A stretch of DNA of 18,710 bases, from contig CAZZIZ010000051.1 in assembly GCA_964654535.1 (NCBI GenBank), positions 1-18,710 of the forward strand, read 5' to 3'. The notes beneath the pieces were generated by a model. That model was not told the DNA's origin. It was given only the letters and a program-made list of their open reading frames with translations, and made no database searches. The position numbers were made by a program, and so were the translations under genes. This document shows, one piece after another, positions 1 to 7,729 of this stretch. Each line of letters opens with the position of its first letter. Position 1 is the first letter of the stretch. The stretch comes from CAZZIZ01 sp964654535 (GTDB lineage: Bacteria; Bacteroidota; Bacteroidia; Chitinophagales; UBA2359).

Positions 1-199
1 GATCACCAACTCCGTCTACACATATGGCAGTCGAGGTAGAGCCATCGTCAAACTCAATGTCGGAAACCGTAGCCTGGGCGTACAGATTAGCACTTGATAA
101 AAACAAAAAAATGAGCAAGGAATAAACCCAGGCTCGTGGCCATTTTTTATCTAAGCGCGTATTTTTTTTGCCCTCAGGATTTGTATAATAATTCTGCAT
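1..199 (-). CDS. Secreted protein, N-terminal fragment (cut by window edge)
   Basis: The reading frame runs off the left edge; 66 residues are visible. After a polar, basic N-terminus (residues 1-27) comes a hydrophobic stretch (WVYSLLIFLFLSSANLYA) ending in a likely signal peptidase site around YAQ|ATV, then an acidic start of the mature protein (VSDIEFDDGSTSTAICVDGVGD). This is the usual look of a Sec-exported Bacteroidota protein; the function cannot be told from the fragment. The start used is the ATG at 199, closest to the signal peptide. An in-frame ATG at 232 would add 11 residues and is also possible, and neither has a clear ribosome binding site. The gene is divergent from the oxyR-like gene across about 450 bases. 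Confidence 0.7.
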   Translation of the reverse strand, partial: MQNYYTNPEGKKNTRLDKKWPRAWVYSLLIFLFLSSANLYAQATVSDIEFDDGSTSTAICVDGVGD

Positions 200-232
200 T
201 AATTTCCAATGTAGTAAGTCTGTACATCTCAT

Positions 233-651
233 AATTTTGAACCTGTTTCGTAAAATTTTGATTTATTTTTTCGCGCGCAAACTATTAATGCTGACTTCAA
301 AAAACTAATTGATACTTTCAATCGCTTATTGAAAAAATTTAAGACATCGCTAAAGTGCTGCTAAATCAAAGCGATTATAACAGTATGGTTTCATAAGTAT
401 CACGAAATCATAACGACGCTTGGGATTTACACAGGAGTTTTTCAATTGTCGGAGAAGTTACAGAAGCATTCTTTTCCTTTAAAAGCGAAACTAATTCGCG
501 ATATGACTTCGTCATTTCAGTTTTGATAGCGAACTTAAAGAGTGATGACCTTTGTTCAATATTTCGCTGTAAATCCTCCAATAATCGGCGTCCAAACAAA
601 AGCAAATGTGAGCAATTCAGTCATTGAAATCTACCAATACGCGCAAGCTAT
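233..651. other. Long AT-rich intergenic region between divergent genes
   Basis: About 420 bases separate the minus-strand secreted protein from the oxyR-like gene. The sequence is AT-rich, with no tRNA, no copy of the structured repeat and no long inverted repeat. A 65-codon minus-strand frame (605-408) begins with TTG and has only a late ATG (35 codons); it resembles nothing I recognise and is not called as a gene. The region presumably holds the divergent promoters, but I could not pick a convincing TTTG/TAnnTTTG pair. Confidence 0.5.
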
Positions 652-1590
652 ATGACTATAACCCAACTCGAGTATATCGTGGCCGTAGCCGAATGTGGCA
701 GTTTTGCCAAGGCGGCAAAAAAGTGTTTTGTTACTCAGTCAACCCTTAGTATTCAGGTTAAAAAGTTAGAGAAGGAGTTAAATGCGTTGTGTTTTGATCG
801 AACAAAGATTCCGGTTCGTCCCACCAATCTCGGGCTTCAGGTTATTGAACAGGCGAAAATAACTATTGGAGAATTTTCTCGAATTACAGAACTGTCGGCC
901 AATTCTATGCAGGATTGCTCGGGTGAGTTACGACTCGGCATAATACCCACTATTAGCCCATACCTCGTTCCCGTTTTTTCAATTCCTTTTTTGAAAAAAC
1001 AAAAGGAAATTCGACTATCTGTACATGAAATGCAGTCGAGTAATATTATATCGGCTTTGTCCAACAATGAGCTGGATATTGGCGTCCTGGTAACTCCAAT
1101 TGAAAACAGCGACCTCTTACAGATTCCACTTTACTATGAGCCTTTCGTGGCCTATATTTCGCCAAAACATCCTCTTTCTAACAAGAAGCAAATAGGCACC
1201 GACGATTTAGACCACGACGATCTCTGGGTACTTAAAGAAGAACATTGTTTTGGAAAACAAATTTCGAATATAATGGGCATCGAAAAGAAAAGAAACGAGG
1301 ATAAAGTTGCCCTTCGTTTTGAAAGTGGAAGCGTAGAATCTCTGCGTCGTTTGGTTGACCAGCAAATTGGCTATACCCTACTGCCCTCTCTAGCAACCCT
1401 TGACCTTAGACCAGAGCAGTGCAGAAAAGTCAAAGACTTTGAAATACCCCAACCAGTCAGAGAAGTTAGTATAGTCATAAGCCGGCGTTTTACAAAGAGG
1501 GCAATTGTTGAATCTTTACGTCAAAGCATCGTCGACAATATTCCAGACGAGTTTAAAACCTTCGAATCTCGACAGATTATTCCCTGCTAG
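652..1590 (+). CDS. oxyR: OxyR-like LysR-family transcriptional regulator
   Basis: A 312-residue LysR-type regulator, normal for the family. Residues 1-60 form the winged helix-turn-helix (MTITQLEYIVAVAECGSFAKAA, then VTQSTLSIQVKKLEKELN), followed by a linker helix and the effector domain (about 92-300). OxyR identity rests on the LWVLKEEHCFGKQ segment: this Cys is residue 199 here, the same number as the peroxide-reactive Cys of E. coli OxyR, and follows His as in the family. The partner Cys expected at 208 is Met, and the segment continues as SNIMGIEKKR without a nearby Cys. OxyR proteins activate catalase, peroxidase and Dps genes on H2O2 exposure; none of these lies next to it here. The gene appears to be transcribed alone. 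A short GCTAGC-N9-GCTAGC inverted repeat overlaps its stop codon, too weak to call a terminator. The family is sure; peroxide sensing by a disulphide switch is doubtful. Confidence 0.85.
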   Translation: MTITQLEYIVAVAECGSFAKAAKKCFVTQSTLSIQVKKLEKELNALCFDRTKIPVRPTNLGLQVIEQAKITIGEFSRITELSANSMQDCSGELRLGIIPTISPYLVPVFSIPFLKKQKEIRLSVHEMQSSNIISALSNNELDIGVLVTPIENSDLLQIPLYYEPFVAYISPKHPLSNKKQIGTDDLDHDDLWVLKEEHCFGKQISNIMGIEKKRNEDKVALRFESGSVESLRRLVDQQIGYTLLPSLATLDLRPEQCRKVKDFEIPQPVREVSIVISRRFTKRAIVESLRQSIVDNIPDEFKTFESRQIIPC

Positions 1591-1690
1591 CTTTTTAATA
1601 GCTAGCCAAATGATTTCGTGAGACCGAATATTCGCTCATGAATTTGCTGCCGATTGAGCTCATTTTCTCTTCGGCCAATCATAAATAATT

Positions 1691-1708
1691 ATTTTCAAGA
1701 TTGAAAAT
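1691..1708. promoter_or_regulatory. 18-bp perfect palindrome just upstream of glpK
   Basis: ATTTTCAAGATTGAAAAT is a perfect dyad (8-bp arms around a central GA) ending 9 bases before the glpK ATG. The size and symmetry suit a dimeric repressor or activator site. The position within the leader or ribosome-binding region would fit repression. No regulator gene for glycerol metabolism is adjacent, so the binding protein is unknown. AT-rich dyads can arise by chance. Confidence 0.35.
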
Positions 1709-1717
1709 CAGTTATCT

Positions 1718-3205
1718 ATGAAGAAATACGTCATCGCTCTTGATCAGGGAACTACCTCTTCGCGGGCTATAATCTTTTCCAAGACTGGAAAAATTATTCG
1801 AACTGCACAAAAAGAGTTCAAACAGATCTTTCCCAAACCAGGATGGGTAGAACACGACCCAGAAGATATCCGAAAGACTCAGCTCAAAGTAATGCGTGAT
1901 GTTTGCAGCAAGCAAAATGTAGATGGAAAATCTATCGCTGCCATTGGCATAACCAATCAAAGAGAAACCACAGTTGTTTGGAATCGAAAAACTGGCAAGC
2001 CCATCTATAATGCCATCGTGTGGCAGGATCGCAGAACTGCTGCTTATTGCGATTCGCTTAAGGCAAAGGGGCACGCCAAAATGGTGCGCAAAAAAACTGG
2101 ATTAGTCTTGGACGCCTATTTTTCTGGCACTAAAGTAAAATGGATTCTAGATAACGTAAAAGGAGCAAGGGCCAAGGCAAAAAAAGGCGAGCTGGCCTTC
2201 GGGACAATTGACTCTTGGATAACTTGGCACCTTACTAAAGGGAAGGTTCACGTTACAGATGTAAGTAACGCAAGCCGAACGATGTTGTACAACATAAAAA
2301 CACTCAAGTGGGACGATGAGTTATTGAAGCTCTTAGATATTCCACGTTCTATGTTGCCAGAAGTAAAAAGTAGTAGTGAAGTATATGGCGAAACCAAACT
2401 CGCTGGTGCGATGGTTCCTATTGCAGGAATTGCCGGCGATCAGCAAGCCGCCTTATTCGGGCAAATGTGCGTGCGTAGTGGTATGGCTAAGAACACCTAT
2501 GGCACTGGTTGTTTTCTCGTCTTAAACACGGGGTCAAAAATAGTGCGCTCGAAAAACAATTTGCTTTCAACCATAGCTTGGCAAATAAATGGTAAAACTA
2601 CTTACGCCCTTGAAGGTTCGGTTTTCGTAGCAGGTGCAGCCATTCAGTGGTTACGTGACGGTTTGGGTATTATTGAAAACGCTGCAGATAGTGAACGTCT
2701 CGCTAAATCGGTGAAGGATAACGGAGGCGTATACTTCGTCCCTGCGCTGACTGGACTTGCAGCACCGCATTGGGATCAGTATGCCAGAGGAACCATTGTA
2801 GGAATTACTAGAGGAACAACGAAAGCGCATATCGTACGCGCGGCTATAGAAGGAATTGGCTATCAAGTTGCTGAAGTGGTGGAAGCTATGAAATCTGATA
2901 TGGGCGGTAAGTTGAAAGAGCTACGCGTAGATGGCGGAGCGGTGGCCAACAATTTCTTGCTCCAAAATCAGGCTGATGTTTTGGGAAGCAAAGTTATTCG
3001 CCCCAAGGTGCTCGAGACCACAGCGCTTGGTGTTGCTTACCTCGCTGGATTGGCAACGAACTTTTGGTCGAGCACCAAAGAGATTCAACAACAATGGAAG
3101 GAAGACAAAACCTTTTCGCCTAGGTTGAAAACTGCTAGCCGAAAAGAGCGGATTAAAAACTGGAATCGAGCGGTAGATCGATCTAAGGGATGGGAAAAGA
3201 CTTAG
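1718..3205 (+). CDS. glpK: Glycerol kinase
   Basis: Phosphorylates glycerol with ATP to sn-glycerol 3-phosphate in the cytoplasm, feeding glycolysis and phospholipid synthesis. The 495 residues match the usual 495-505. Visible FGGY-kinase motifs: the N-terminal phosphate loop ALDQGTTSSRAIIF (7-20), the PGWVEHDPEDI segment (41-51), ITNQRETTVVW (78-88) and NAIVWQDRRT (98-107), GTIDSWITWHLTKG (162-175), the catalytic Asp in GIAGDQQAALFGQ (D241), YGTGCFLVLNTG (261-272), and the C-terminal ATPase-domain block ELRVDGGAVANNFLLQ. The ATG start places the first motif at the normal distance. No glpF or glpD is adjacent, so the gene stands alone, unlike the common glpFK(D) arrangement. A perfect 18-bp palindrome lies just upstream. 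The 3' end faces the convergent CotH gene, with a structured repeat between them. Confidence 0.97.
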   Translation: MKKYVIALDQGTTSSRAIIFSKTGKIIRTAQKEFKQIFPKPGWVEHDPEDIRKTQLKVMRDVCSKQNVDGKSIAAIGITNQRETTVVWNRKTGKPIYNAIVWQDRRTAAYCDSLKAKGHAKMVRKKTGLVLDAYFSGTKVKWILDNVKGARAKAKKGELAFGTIDSWITWHLTKGKVHVTDVSNASRTMLYNIKTLKWDDELLKLLDIPRSMLPEVKSSSEVYGETKLAGAMVPIAGIAGDQQAALFGQMCVRSGMAKNTYGTGCFLVLNTGSKIVRSKNNLLSTIAWQINGKTTYALEGSVFVAGAAIQWLRDGLGIIENAADSERLAKSVKDNGGVYFVPALTGLAAPHWDQYARGTIVGITRGTTKAHIVRAAIEGIGYQVAEVVEAMKSDMGGKLKELRVDGGAVANNFLLQNQADVLGSKVIRPKVLETTALGVAYLAGLATNFWSSTKEIQQQWKEDKTFSPRLKTASRKERIKNWNRAVDRSKGWEKT

Positions 3206-3226
3206 TCAATTTGGGGCAATGCGTGA

Positions 3227-3353
3227 AGGTAAGCCAATTGCTTTCCGCTTGCGGAAGAAGCAATTTGCGAAACCGGGTCAGCAGAACAGAGCGACTGGCG
3301 AAAGCCCGACCCTGTTTCTTTTGCGCAGCAAAGACGAAACAGGGGCACGCCCA
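3227..3353 (+). repeat. Structured intergenic repeat, copy 1 (short variant)
   Basis: Lies between the convergent ends of glpK and the CotH gene. It holds two hairpins of the same design. Hairpin 1: outer stem AATTGCTT 3236-3243 with AAGCAATT 3258-3265, inner TCCG/CGGA, and an unpaired AG on the 3' side (3256-3257). Hairpin 2: outer stem CCCTGTTTC 3310-3318 with GAAACAGGG 3336-3344, inner TTTGC 3320-3324 with GCAAA 3328-3332 around a GCA loop. The linker AAAGCCCGACC and the end GGGGCACGCCCA match copy 3. The 5' half found in copies 2-4 (TACCGC-capped stem) is missing or replaced by the first hairpin. Relative to the minus-strand CotH gene it starts just after the stop, as copy 2 does after nhaC. 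Confidence 0.75.
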
Positions 3354-3362
3354 AATAAAACA

Positions 3363-5708
3363 TTATCGCTGAATTAAGAACTTCTGCGTGCTAATGAAGC
3401 CCACATCTTTTATAGACAGAAAGTAAAAACCGTTTTTCAATGTTGTTGTTGGCAAGGATTCTCCAAGCCAGGATTCGTTTCTAAAAACCACTTGCCCACT
3501 TTGATTGAAAAGTTCAAGTAGTAATGGCTTTTCTATGTTGTTATCAAATTTCACATTTAATGTGCCTTCTACTGGATTTGGGTAAATCAAGAAATCCATT
3601 TGCGTTTGCAAAGACTCAGGTACCGAAGAAACAATTTCGTTCTCCGCATTAAAGGTTGGGTTCATAGATTGAAAAGGGCCGGTACCGTTGGGGAATCGCG
3701 CAAAAGACAGGTCACTTTCTTGGTTTTCGTAAGTAACTAAGTCGATGACCTCACCGCTTGGATTTGATAGAAATACTCCCTCTGCTGAAGCGGACAACTT
3801 AAAGTTGGTGTGCAGCCCTGACTGATCTTCATCTTTATCTGCCCAAACAATGAGATATTCATTGCTCCCGATACTGGTTCCCGGTGGAAAGGACCATCTC
3901 GTTAACTGACCTGCATCATCAGAAAGCGAATAGCCGTTTAGATCAATACTACTGCTTCCGTTATTGAACAATTCTATCCAGTCGTCGAACTCGCCTTCGC
4001 TATCGGATACTGATTCGAAATTGGAAGCCATAAACTCGTTGATAACCAGATCAGTAATTTCTGGAATTGGAATAGTTGCTTGAAGTGATAAGAACTCGTG
4101 TTCTGCTCGCTGCGGTTCAAATTTCCCGATGTCGCTGTTTTCAGCATAATAGTAATACTCGTAAAAGGTGTGTTCCAGCGGAAAAAGAATGCTGTAAATC
4201 CCATCGCCAGCTACATCGTCGCCATTGCTACCGTCGTCGCGCATTTCCAATTTAGAAAACGGCTCGTCTTCTTCATTGCGATAAGCAAGGCTTACGAAAT
4301 CTGCATTTTCTACTTGAGCGCTTATAAGTAAGTTTTCTCCGAGTTCGGGATTATCGTTGGACAAGGTGATCTCTGCAAAATTAGGTTCGGCTGCAGTAAA
4401 CTCATCGCTGGCGAGTAGAAAGCTGCTGCGACCATCCATAAGGTTCATGATGCCCGGCGAGATGCCACTTGGCCCACCACCAGTATTCACATCGTTTTCT
4501 AAGTTGTCTGAAAAATCGTCGTAACTAAAGAATCGGTTCGTATCATTCTGAAAACTCTGGTCAATCAAAGCGCGTAGTGTTTCTGCCGTATTGATGTAAG
4601 AGCCGTTGTCAAAGTTTTCCAAGAGCATTGTTTTATAATGCGCCAGATATCGCTTGCGGTAAGTTGGGATGCTGAGCAATTGTTGTATCAAGGGATACTC
4701 GCTATCATTTTCGTGAAGAAAAACATCCAATTGCTGCTTTGCGGTTGTGCTGTTTAAGTTCATCGATCCAGTTTCATTAGCTCGACCAAATGACTCATTT
4801 AAATCCCAGACGATTGGTACAAAGCGACCGTTATCCTGTCTATATAAATAGTAGTTCTGCACGATGGCTCCGATATAACTATCCAGATTAACCAGGGCAT
4901 TGTCGAAGGCCAGCATCCATAAGGTACGGTCGACATCTAGAATTGCCTCAATTGCTTCGATGTTGTTGTTTAGTGTATCGCATAGGTTTAACAAGTCGTC
5001 CCAGCCTTCGTCAGACTTCAACTCGTAGGCGCCGAGATAACTGATGACGTTGTTTCCGAGATATTGCAAATCTGGAAAAACGTCTGAACTTGTCCCCGTA
5101 ACGTCTACGGGATTACAATTTATGAACGCATTTCTACGTGAATCAAAATGTTTGTCGACAAACTTCTTCGATATGGATTCTGCATTGCTGTATAGACCTA
5201 TTAACGTTCCGTTAATGGTAACGTTGGCAAAATTGGACAATGGCGCATCTGCGTATTGCCCTAAGATTTGATAGGATAAAACTTCTCGCAAAAATGAAGG
5301 ATCCCTGGCGCCGTTACTCAATTTTATATCGGTAAAGCCCTGGTAATCGTGATTTTTAAATGTATCGAGCTCTATGTGCAGTGGGTTTTTGGTTTGGTCA
5401 GCATCGTAAGTGCTGTTACCTTTATACTTCACTCCAACGCTGTCAAAGACTTCTCCGTTTATTGAAACGCTCTGAGCCATAATATAATCTCCTGCCCCGG
5501 CCTTTTGGTCATCCATCAACTGATCCCAATTACTTTGATTGAAGTTGATTTCTATCTCTTGAATGGTTTCGAGATCGTATAAATCCTGAGCTGAGATAGC
5601 GGGTGCTAAAAAGGAAAGGAAGCATAGAAAAAAGCCCAGCGCAAACAATTTACTCGCTACGTGGTCTAATCTAATTTCATCTGAGTTATGCGTAAAAATC
5701 ATAGACAC
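3363..5708 (-). CDS. Secreted CotH-kinase / lamin-tail protein with T9SS sorting tail
   Basis: A 781-residue exported protein. Order: signal peptide 1-41 (LFALGFFLCFLSFLAPAISA|QD); CotH kinase-like domain about 46-400, with NPLHIELDTFKNHDYQGFTDIKL-type strands, the DPSFLREVLSYQIL helix (136-149), INGTLIGLYSNAES (165-178) and the VPIVWDLNESFG motif (297-308); an Ig-like segment with an acidic Gly/Asp-rich turn (DGSNGDDVAGDGIYS, 492-506); a lamin-tail domain about 553-688 (LVINEFMASN through DDWIELFN); and a type A T9SS tail about 706-781 (LIYPNPVEGTLNVKF ... NGFYFLSIKD ... FLIQR). T9SS tails send cargo across the outer membrane and are cleaved for surface attachment or release. CotH-family proteins are atypical kinases known from spore-coat CotH phosphorylating CotB/CotG; the substrate here is unknown. 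It stands alone on the minus strand. Pieces of this annotation are family knowledge; activity is not shown. Confidence 0.92.
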   Translation of the reverse strand: MSMIFTHNSDEIRLDHVASKLFALGFFLCFLSFLAPAISAQDLYDLETIQEIEINFNQSNWDQLMDDQKAGAGDYIMAQSVSINGEVFDSVGVKYKGNSTYDADQTKNPLHIELDTFKNHDYQGFTDIKLSNGARDPSFLREVLSYQILGQYADAPLSNFANVTINGTLIGLYSNAESISKKFVDKHFDSRRNAFINCNPVDVTGTSSDVFPDLQYLGNNVISYLGAYELKSDEGWDDLLNLCDTLNNNIEAIEAILDVDRTLWMLAFDNALVNLDSYIGAIVQNYYLYRQDNGRFVPIVWDLNESFGRANETGSMNLNSTTAKQQLDVFLHENDSEYPLIQQLLSIPTYRKRYLAHYKTMLLENFDNGSYINTAETLRALIDQSFQNDTNRFFSYDDFSDNLENDVNTGGGPSGISPGIMNLMDGRSSFLLASDEFTAAEPNFAEITLSNDNPELGENLLISAQVENADFVSLAYRNEEDEPFSKLEMRDDGSNGDDVAGDGIYSILFPLEHTFYEYYYYAENSDIGKFEPQRAEHEFLSLQATIPIPEITDLVINEFMASNFESVSDSEGEFDDWIELFNNGSSSIDLNGYSLSDDAGQLTRWSFPPGTSIGSNEYLIVWADKDEDQSGLHTNFKLSASAEGVFLSNPSGEVIDLVTYENQESDLSFARFPNGTGPFQSMNPTFNAENEIVSSVPESLQTQMDFLIYPNPVEGTLNVKFDNNIEKPLLLELFNQSGQVVFRNESWLGESLPTTTLKNGFYFLSIKDVGFISTQKFLIQR

Positions 5709-5868
5709 AATATAGTTGGTTTTAAGGGTCTAAAGGGACGCTTACTATACGCGGACTAACTTTCTTGATACATATCTCGCTAATTTCTTACACGCCCAAA
5801 ATGCCTGAGGCATGTACTCAAAGTGTCAGGAAAATAGATAAGCTGGAAATAACGGTTAACTTAAAGGA

Positions 5869-7311
5869 GTGCCATCTCCCACTCCAACATCATTTAGCAA
5901 AGCCATCTGGCCAATACTCTTTTTCATTGGCGTATTAGTCTTCGGGCTTTTTATACAACCCGTTATTCTCGGAGGCGAAATGCTACCACTTGAAGTGCTC
6001 ATTTTAATGGCCTTTACTTTCAGTTGTATTTACCTAATGATTCTAGGCTATTCCTGGGAAACCATACAAGAGCACATCGTTAAAAAAGTTGGCGAATCAA
6101 TTGGCGTAATACTCATTCTCTTTTCCATTGGCGTACTCATAGGAAGTTGGATAGTCTCGGGGACTATCCCTATGCTCATTTATTACGGCATCGGATTAAT
6201 CGATCCCAACTGGATGTACATTTTTGCTTTCTTGGTTTGCATATTGTTTTCGCTCCTTACAGGAACCTCTTGGGGTTCAGCTGGTACGATTGGGATTGTA
6301 ATGATGGGCATTGCCGAAGTTTACGGCGCAGATCTCGCTATTACTGCTGCCGCTGTTGTTGGCGGCTCCTTTTTTGGCGACAAGATGTCGCCGCTTTCGG
6401 ACACGACCAACATCGCTGCGCTGGCCACCGATGTGAAATTATTTGACCACATAAAATCGATGGTGTACACCACCGGGCCATCGGCCATCCTTGCAGGAAT
6501 CATTTACGTAGCCCTTTCACCCGCGCTATATGGATCAGGAACAGAAAACACTGCCCAACCCGCATTGATAACTCAAACGCTCGATGCCTTAAAGCAAACC
6601 TTCAACTTCAATGCCTTCCTATTACTGCCACTCGTCCTAGTCGTTTGGGGTTCGCTGACCAAAAAACCAATCATCCTTACTTTGTTATGTAGCGCTTGGT
6701 TGGCTATGATACTGACTTTTATATTTCAACCCTTTAGTCTGAGCGATGTTTTGCTCAGTTTCAATAAGGGCTTCAACACTTCAATGTCGCCCACCGAAAT
6801 CGCCAATGCCGATGCCTTAAAAATTTTAAATCGCGGAGGCTTGTACAATCTCATTTCGGGGATCACTTCTTGCTTTCTCATTTTCGCTTTTATTGGAACT
6901 TTAGATGTGCTCAAGGCTATCGACACCGTCTTGGCGGGAATTATGAAAATGGTAAGTACGCCAAAGCGCGCGGTAGTCGCGGCTTTGACCAGTACCGCTT
7001 TATGCAACTTGACCACCTCCAATCAGTACGCTACGAGTTTCATTATTGGTGAGTCTTTTCGCCGCAAGTTCGACCAGCTAAAAATTCCGCGCAAAGTTCT
7101 TTCGCGTTCCATCGAGGATGCGGGTACTATGCTGGAAAACCTTGCGCCCTGGACTCCCTCGGGTATTTTTATGTCGGCGACTTTGGGCGTATCCGCTTTG
7201 CAATATGCGCCTTATCAGTTCTTGTCCCTCATTAATATTGTGGTGGCGTTTTTCTTTGCGGCCACTGGGATTGCTTGCTTTTTTCATTCTGGTAGTGAGG
7301 AAGAGTTATGA
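5869..7311 (+). CDS. nhaC: NhaC-family Na+/H+ antiporter
   Basis: A 480-residue polytopic inner-membrane protein with about 11-12 hydrophobic segments. Diagnostic NhaC sequences are TGTSWGSAGTIGIVMMGIAE (131-150) and GDKMSPLSDTTNIA (170-183), followed by the C-terminal half with ALCNLTTSNQYATSFIIGESF and NLAPWTPSGIFMSATLG. It exchanges Na+ (or in relatives lactate/malate) for protons and supports pH and salt homeostasis. The first in-frame start after the stop at 5857-5859 is the GTG at 5869, used here because it keeps the first membrane segment (AIWPILFFIGVLVFGLFI). An AAAGGA run directly abuts it, which is too close for a normal Shine-Dalgarno; the next ATG (M38, 5980) would lose that segment. 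The gene is monocistronic, with a structured repeat starting right after the stop. Confidence 0.93.
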   Translation: MPSPTPTSFSKAIWPILFFIGVLVFGLFIQPVILGGEMLPLEVLILMAFTFSCIYLMILGYSWETIQEHIVKKVGESIGVILILFSIGVLIGSWIVSGTIPMLIYYGIGLIDPNWMYIFAFLVCILFSLLTGTSWGSAGTIGIVMMGIAEVYGADLAITAAAVVGGSFFGDKMSPLSDTTNIAALATDVKLFDHIKSMVYTTGPSAILAGIIYVALSPALYGSGTENTAQPALITQTLDALKQTFNFNAFLLLPLVLVVWGSLTKKPIILTLLCSAWLAMILTFIFQPFSLSDVLLSFNKGFNTSMSPTEIANADALKILNRGGLYNLISGITSCFLIFAFIGTLDVLKAIDTVLAGIMKMVSTPKRAVVAALTSTALCNLTTSNQYATSFIIGESFRRKFDQLKIPRKVLSRSIEDAGTMLENLAPWTPSGIFMSATLGVSALQYAPYQFLSLINIVVAFFFAATGIACFFHSGSEEEL

Positions 7312-7315
7312 TGTT

Positions 7316-7500
7316 TTGGGCGCGCCCCATAAAAAGCTTCTTGCTGCGCAAAGCTTTTTATGGGTCAGGCTGTCCGGTACTCCGCGTTCGCTTCGGTCTC
7401 TTTCTTGCTGGGGCAAAGCAAATCCTTCTACCGCTGCGCGGTAAGTCTTAGCTACCCCAGCAAAAGAGACTGCTCCCTCTGGTCGCATACCTACCATCCT
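7316..7500 (-). repeat. Structured intergenic repeat, copy 2
   Basis: Begins within 10 bases of the nhaC stop. It is reverse-oriented relative to copies 1 and 3. Hairpin B: a perfect 14-bp stem, 7326-7339 with 7351-7364, enclosing an 11-base cap (TTGCTGCGCA region). Hairpin A: GTCTCTTT 7396-7403 with AAAGAGAC 7463-7470, and TGCTGGGG 7406-7413 with CCCCAGCA 7455-7462, capped by a TACCGC/GCGGTA mini-hairpin (7429-7434 with 7438-7443). Conserved sequence between the hairpins: ACTCCGCGTTCGCTTCGGT. The distal end is GACTGCTCCCTCTGGTCGCATACC. Short ORFs across it on both strands look like by-products of the repeat. Confidence 0.85.
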
Positions 7501-7514
7501 TCGCGCGAGAGATT

Positions 7515-7724
7515 TAGCAAATGGAATTAAAAATATATTGGACTTTCCTTCGTTTTTATAATAGATTGANNNNNNNNNNNNNNNNNNNNNNNNNNNNNNN
7601 NNNNNNNNNNNNNNNNNNNNNNNNNNNNNNNNNNNNNNNNNNNNNNNNNNNNNNNNNNNNNNNNNNNNNTAGCAAATGGAATTAAAAATATATTGGACTT
7701 TCCTTCGTTTTTATAATAGATTGA
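7515..7724. other. Assembly gap (100 N) flanked by identical 55-mers
   Basis: Bases 7570-7669 are exactly 100 N. The 55 bases before the gap (7515-7569) are identical to the 55 after it (7670-7724). This is the pattern left when a k=55 graph assembler ends two contigs on the same k-mer and a scaffolder joins them with a default 100-N gap. The real sequence most likely contains the 55-mer once with no gap. The next gene starts 5 bases after the second copy, so it is intact. Confidence 0.9.
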
Positions 7725-7729
7725 ACACA

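Noticed and set aside
408..605. 65-codon minus-strand frame
   Set aside because: Starts with TTG, first ATG leaves only 35 codons, no recognised family, and no promoter or ribosome site; likely chance in AT-rich DNA.
1586..1606. GCTAGC-N9-GCTAGC as an oxyR terminator
   Set aside because: Only a 6-bp stem, overlapping the stop codon and with no T-run after it.
7118..7497. Frames on both strands overlapping the nhaC end and repeat copy 2
   Set aside because: They arise from the structured repeat (SLRSLSCWGKANPSTAAR-like peptides recur at copy 4); no independent evidence of translation.
7676..7729. Upstream ATG for the SRPBCC gene
   Set aside because: The added 18 residues lie in the duplicated gap flank and precede the conserved fold start; the ATG at 7730 matches the family N-terminus.
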